Assembly (NCBI GenBank): GCA_937880585.1
Contig: CALFMR010000184.1
Coordinates: forward strand, 1 to 8,796
Source of the DNA: an uncultured Acidobacteriota bacterium
Lineage (GTDB): Bacteria > Acidobacteriota > Vicinamibacteria > Vicinamibacterales > SCN-69-37
Length of the DNA: 8,796 nucleotides
Reading direction: 5' to 3'
In this document: positions 7,314 to 8,796 of the stretch, piece by piece
Layout: every line of letters begins with the position of its first letter
How positions within the stretch are numbered: position 1 is the first letter of the stretch
The notes under the pieces: generated by a model
The model's database searches: none
Seen by the model: only the letters and a program-made list of their open reading frames with translations
What the model was told of the DNA's origin: nothing
Program-made: the position numbers and the translations under genes

Positions 7314-8255
7314 TCAGCTTCTTTTAAAACTGATCCGGACGGTGCTGCCGACTTCGTCGGCAGCTTCGAACTCCGCGGTGCCGCCGTGTTGTTCGGCGAC
7401 GGCCTTGGCGGTGAGCGCGCCGACTTCGGCGACCCAGCCGCCGGGACGATCGACGCCGGCTTCGAAGAAGCGCTGCGCGAGACCGTCAATCACGGCGACG
7501 TCGTTCTGCAGGACTTCGATGTCGCGAAGCTCGCCGCCGACGGCGGTCGCGTTGACCTCGACGGACGCGCCTTCGGACTGATCCAAGAGACCGAGCGTCG
7601 CGATGATCGCGCCCGACAGGCCAGCGACGACGGCCGGTTCGTCGATCGAGACCACGGCGTTCCAGTCCGAGGCCTGGACGCGAAGGCTGACGCCGGCCAG
7701 CCGGCACTCGGACGCGAAGCCGCTGCGCACGGCGCCGAGCACGGCGGCGAGCGGGCGGGGCTTCACCGCGCCGCGATGCGGCCGATCGAGCAGGCTGCAC
7801 GCGCGCACGAGCCACGCGGCGCGCCAGGTCTCGGACCGGACGAGATCGAGATTGAGCCGGCGCGCCATCGGCGACGCGTCGCCGCCCACGAGCGCGGCAG
7901 CCGAGCCAATGGTCGCGAGATCCTCGGCGAGCTGAGCGAAAACACGATCCATGCGGCCCCCTCGCGCATCCGGACGGTCGGTCGCCGTCGTGCCAGCGTC
8001 CTTGGCCGCCGCGCGCCAGCGATCGGGCCGGTCCGATCGACGTGCCGTGAGTTCGTCCACGTAGTGCAAGTCCGCGCGCGCGTGACCGTGATCAGCGGTC
8101 GCGCCGTCGGCTCGCATGCGATAGCTGGAAGGTAGTCCTTCCCGTTCAGGTTTCTTGCGGTCCGGGGTCGTACCGTCGGTCGAGTCGTTGCTGAAAGTCT
8201 CGGGAGTGAGCGGCCGGTCGCCTGCCGCGAACTCGGCAGGATTGACATCAGACAC
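7314..8255 (-). CDS. Degenerate histidine-kinase-type ATPase (HATPase_c-like) protein
   Basis: 313-residue predicted cytoplasmic protein without membrane segments. Residues 1-100 are charged and disordered-looking but contain GLPSSYRMRAD (40-50) and HYVDEL (64-69). Residues 103-160 are helical and resemble a dimerisation region without a recognisable phospho-acceptor His. Residues 165-313 resemble the HATPase_c fold, ending with AEQHGGTAEFEA.DEVGSTVRISF (287-310), which matches the end of kinase ATPase domains. The usual N-box Asn is absent (GAIIATLGLLD at 215-225), and the DxGxG box is not recognisable; only GGW..EVGALTAKAV (272-285) recalls the G2 region. The start is GTG 8255, because GGAGG at 8263-8267 lies 7 nt upstream; a TTG at 8276 is possible but has no such site. 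The product may be a pseudokinase-like scaffold or a divergent sensor. The gene is real by codon pattern; function is uncertain. Confidence 0.72.
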   Translation of the reverse strand: MSDVNPAEFAAGDRPLTPETFSNDSTDGTTPDRKKPEREGLPSSYRMRADGATADHGHARADLHYVDELTARRSDRPDRWRAAAKDAGTTATDRPDARGGRMDRVFAQLAEDLATIGSAAALVGGDASPMARRLNLDLVRSETWRAAWLVRACSLLDRPHRGAVKPRPLAAVLGAVRSGFASECRLAGVSLRVQASDWNAVVSIDEPAVVAGLSGAIIATLGLLDQSEGASVEVNATAVGGELRDIEVLQNDVAVIDGLAQRFFEAGVDRPGGWVAEVGALTAKAVAEQHGGTAEFEAADEVGSTVRISFKRS

Positions 8256-8262
8256 TGGGGAG

Positions 8263-8267
8263 CCTCC
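8263..8267 (-). promoter_or_regulatory. Shine-Dalgarno GGAGG deciding the GTG start at 8255
   Basis: On the minus strand GGAGG precedes GTG (8253-8255) by 7 nt, an optimal spacing. It is the strongest ribosome-binding site in the window, and it lies downstream of the alternative TTG at 8276. Confidence 0.75.
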
Positions 8268-8273
8268 GAACGT

Positions 8274-8307
8274 CAAAGAGTGGAACGCGAACTTTGGTCC
8301 AAAGAGT
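8274..8307 (-). promoter_or_regulatory. Dyad plus direct repeat upstream of the HATPase-like gene
   Basis: CTTTGG-T-CCAAAG (8292-8304) is a perfect 6+1+6 dyad, 37-49 bp upstream of the GTG start. ACTCTTTG on the minus strand occurs twice, at 8300-8307 and 8274-8281, 26 bp apart, and the first copy overlaps the dyad. This arrangement fits an operator or promoter-proximal binding site, but no clear -35/-10 pair could be assigned, so the role is inferred from position. Confidence 0.4.
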
Positions 8308-8378
8308 AACGCAGTGAGGACGAGAGCGCCAGTCGGCCGGCCGGCGGCGCGCGGCCCCGTAGCGCCGACACCCGCCCG

Positions 8379-8796
8379 TTACAACACCTGACCGAGGTAA
8401 TCCAGAATGGCCTTGGCGCCGAGCGCGGTGAGGAACGTGCCCGAGATGATGAGCAGCGTGATGAGCCCGCGGCCCATCTGGAACGCGCGCGGCAGGAACC
8501 GGCGATCGGTCCAGATCATCGCAAAGCACCAGAGGCCGCACGTGAACACGCCGCCGAGGATCGAGGCCGGCGTGACGATCGCGATCGGATCGCTCATCGT
8601 CCAGAGGAGCAGCAGGCCGAAGACGCCGGTGTAGATCAGCACGCCACTGCGGAAGCGCTGATAGGACAAGGCGCGCACACGCGCGCTGACGACGGCGAGG
8701 CACTCGTAGGCCGTGCGCGCGTAGACCTCGTATGCGCCGTACACGGTGCCGCCAATCGCCGCGAAGATGCCGAGCACATAGACCCACCGCAGCGCC
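8379..8796 (-). CDS. C-terminal part of a multi-spanning membrane protein, probably Nramp-like metal transporter
   Basis: The frame is open to the right edge (ALRWVYVLGIF at the edge), so the N-terminal part is outside the window. About 138 residues are visible, with four hydrophobic segments. The first contains GIFAAIGGTVYGAYEVYARTAYECL, a segment with a conserved-looking acidic/Arg pair. Next come SGVLIYTGVFGLLLLW, DPIAIVTPASILGGVFTCGLWCFAMIW, and a last one ending in AKAILDYLGQVL. The GGT.YGA.E..R pattern and helix order recall divergent members of the Nramp divalent-metal transporter family, but this is from memory of the family and not a search. A GTG at 8777 could be read as a start, but the hydrophobic sequence continues upstream without interruption, so I treat the gene as 5'-partial. 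It lies 123 bp upstream of the HATPase-like gene on the same strand. Confidence 0.6.
   Translation of the reverse strand, partial: ALRWVYVLGIFAAIGGTVYGAYEVYARTAYECLAVVSARVRALSYQRFRSGVLIYTGVFGLLLLWTMSDPIAIVTPASILGGVFTCGLWCFAMIWTDRRFLPRAFQMGRGLITLLIISGTFLTALGAKAILDYLGQVL

Noticed and set aside
7066..7581. Plus-strand ORF starting in the convergent gap
   Set aside because: It consists of translated hairpins and repeats followed by antisense of the HATPase-like gene.
5913..8135. Long plus-strand open frame spanning several genes and the repeat region
   Set aside because: It crosses the convergent gap and reads Arg-rich through both flanking genes; a GC-driven open frame, not a protein.
8256..8276. 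TTG start at 8276 for the HATPase-like gene
   Set aside because: It lies upstream of the GGAGG ribosome-binding site, which is ideally spaced for GTG 8255.
8248..8787. Alternative minus-strand frame over the transporter fragment
   Set aside because: Arg-rich translation without membrane segments; the competing frame gives four coherent hydrophobic helices.

Overview
This is a GC-rich window with strong third-position G/C bias. It has the look of an environmental, Acidobacteriota-like genome. That placement rests on gene style (large secreted PIG-L deacetylases, SpeE-like multi-spanning membrane proteins, abundant palindromic intergenic repeats) and is an inference, because no rRNA or other phylogenetic marker is present. 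I find no tRNA, rRNA, CRISPR array, insertion sequence or phage gene.

Layout: (1) The minus strand from 925 to the left edge carries most of a citramalate synthase (cimA), which enters isoleucine synthesis from pyruvate. (2) A 211-bp divergent intergenic region follows. (3) A plus-strand cluster runs 1137-7044: a secreted multidomain PIG-L/LmbE-type deacetylase, a 796-residue membrane protein with an internal spermidine-synthase-like Rossmann domain, and a TSUP (TauE/SafE) permease. The gaps are 67 and 12 bp, so these three are probably one transcription unit. (4) A 269-bp convergent intergenic region (7045-7313) is densely structured. It holds a 76-bp inverted repeat made of two hairpins, then two tandem copies of a roughly 75-bp element whose stems differ in sequence but stay complementary. 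(5) The minus strand from 8255 to 7314 encodes a degenerate histidine-kinase-type ATPase protein. (6) The minus strand from the right edge to 8379 encodes the C-terminal part of a multi-spanning membrane protein that resembles an Nramp-like metal transporter.

How the genes might work together: the plus-strand cluster would put one hydrolase outside the cytoplasmic membrane and two integral membrane proteins in it. The sequence does not reveal a shared substrate. The two minus-strand genes at the right are separated by 123 bp. The HATPase-like gene has its own well-placed Shine-Dalgarno and an upstream dyad, so it may have its own promoter.

The items most worth a second look are the covarying tandem repeat, the SpeE-like membrane protein lacking the usual aminopropyltransferase motif, and the kinase-like protein lacking the conserved N-box asparagine and phospho-acceptor histidine. 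I did not find a complete, clearly new multi-gene system here.
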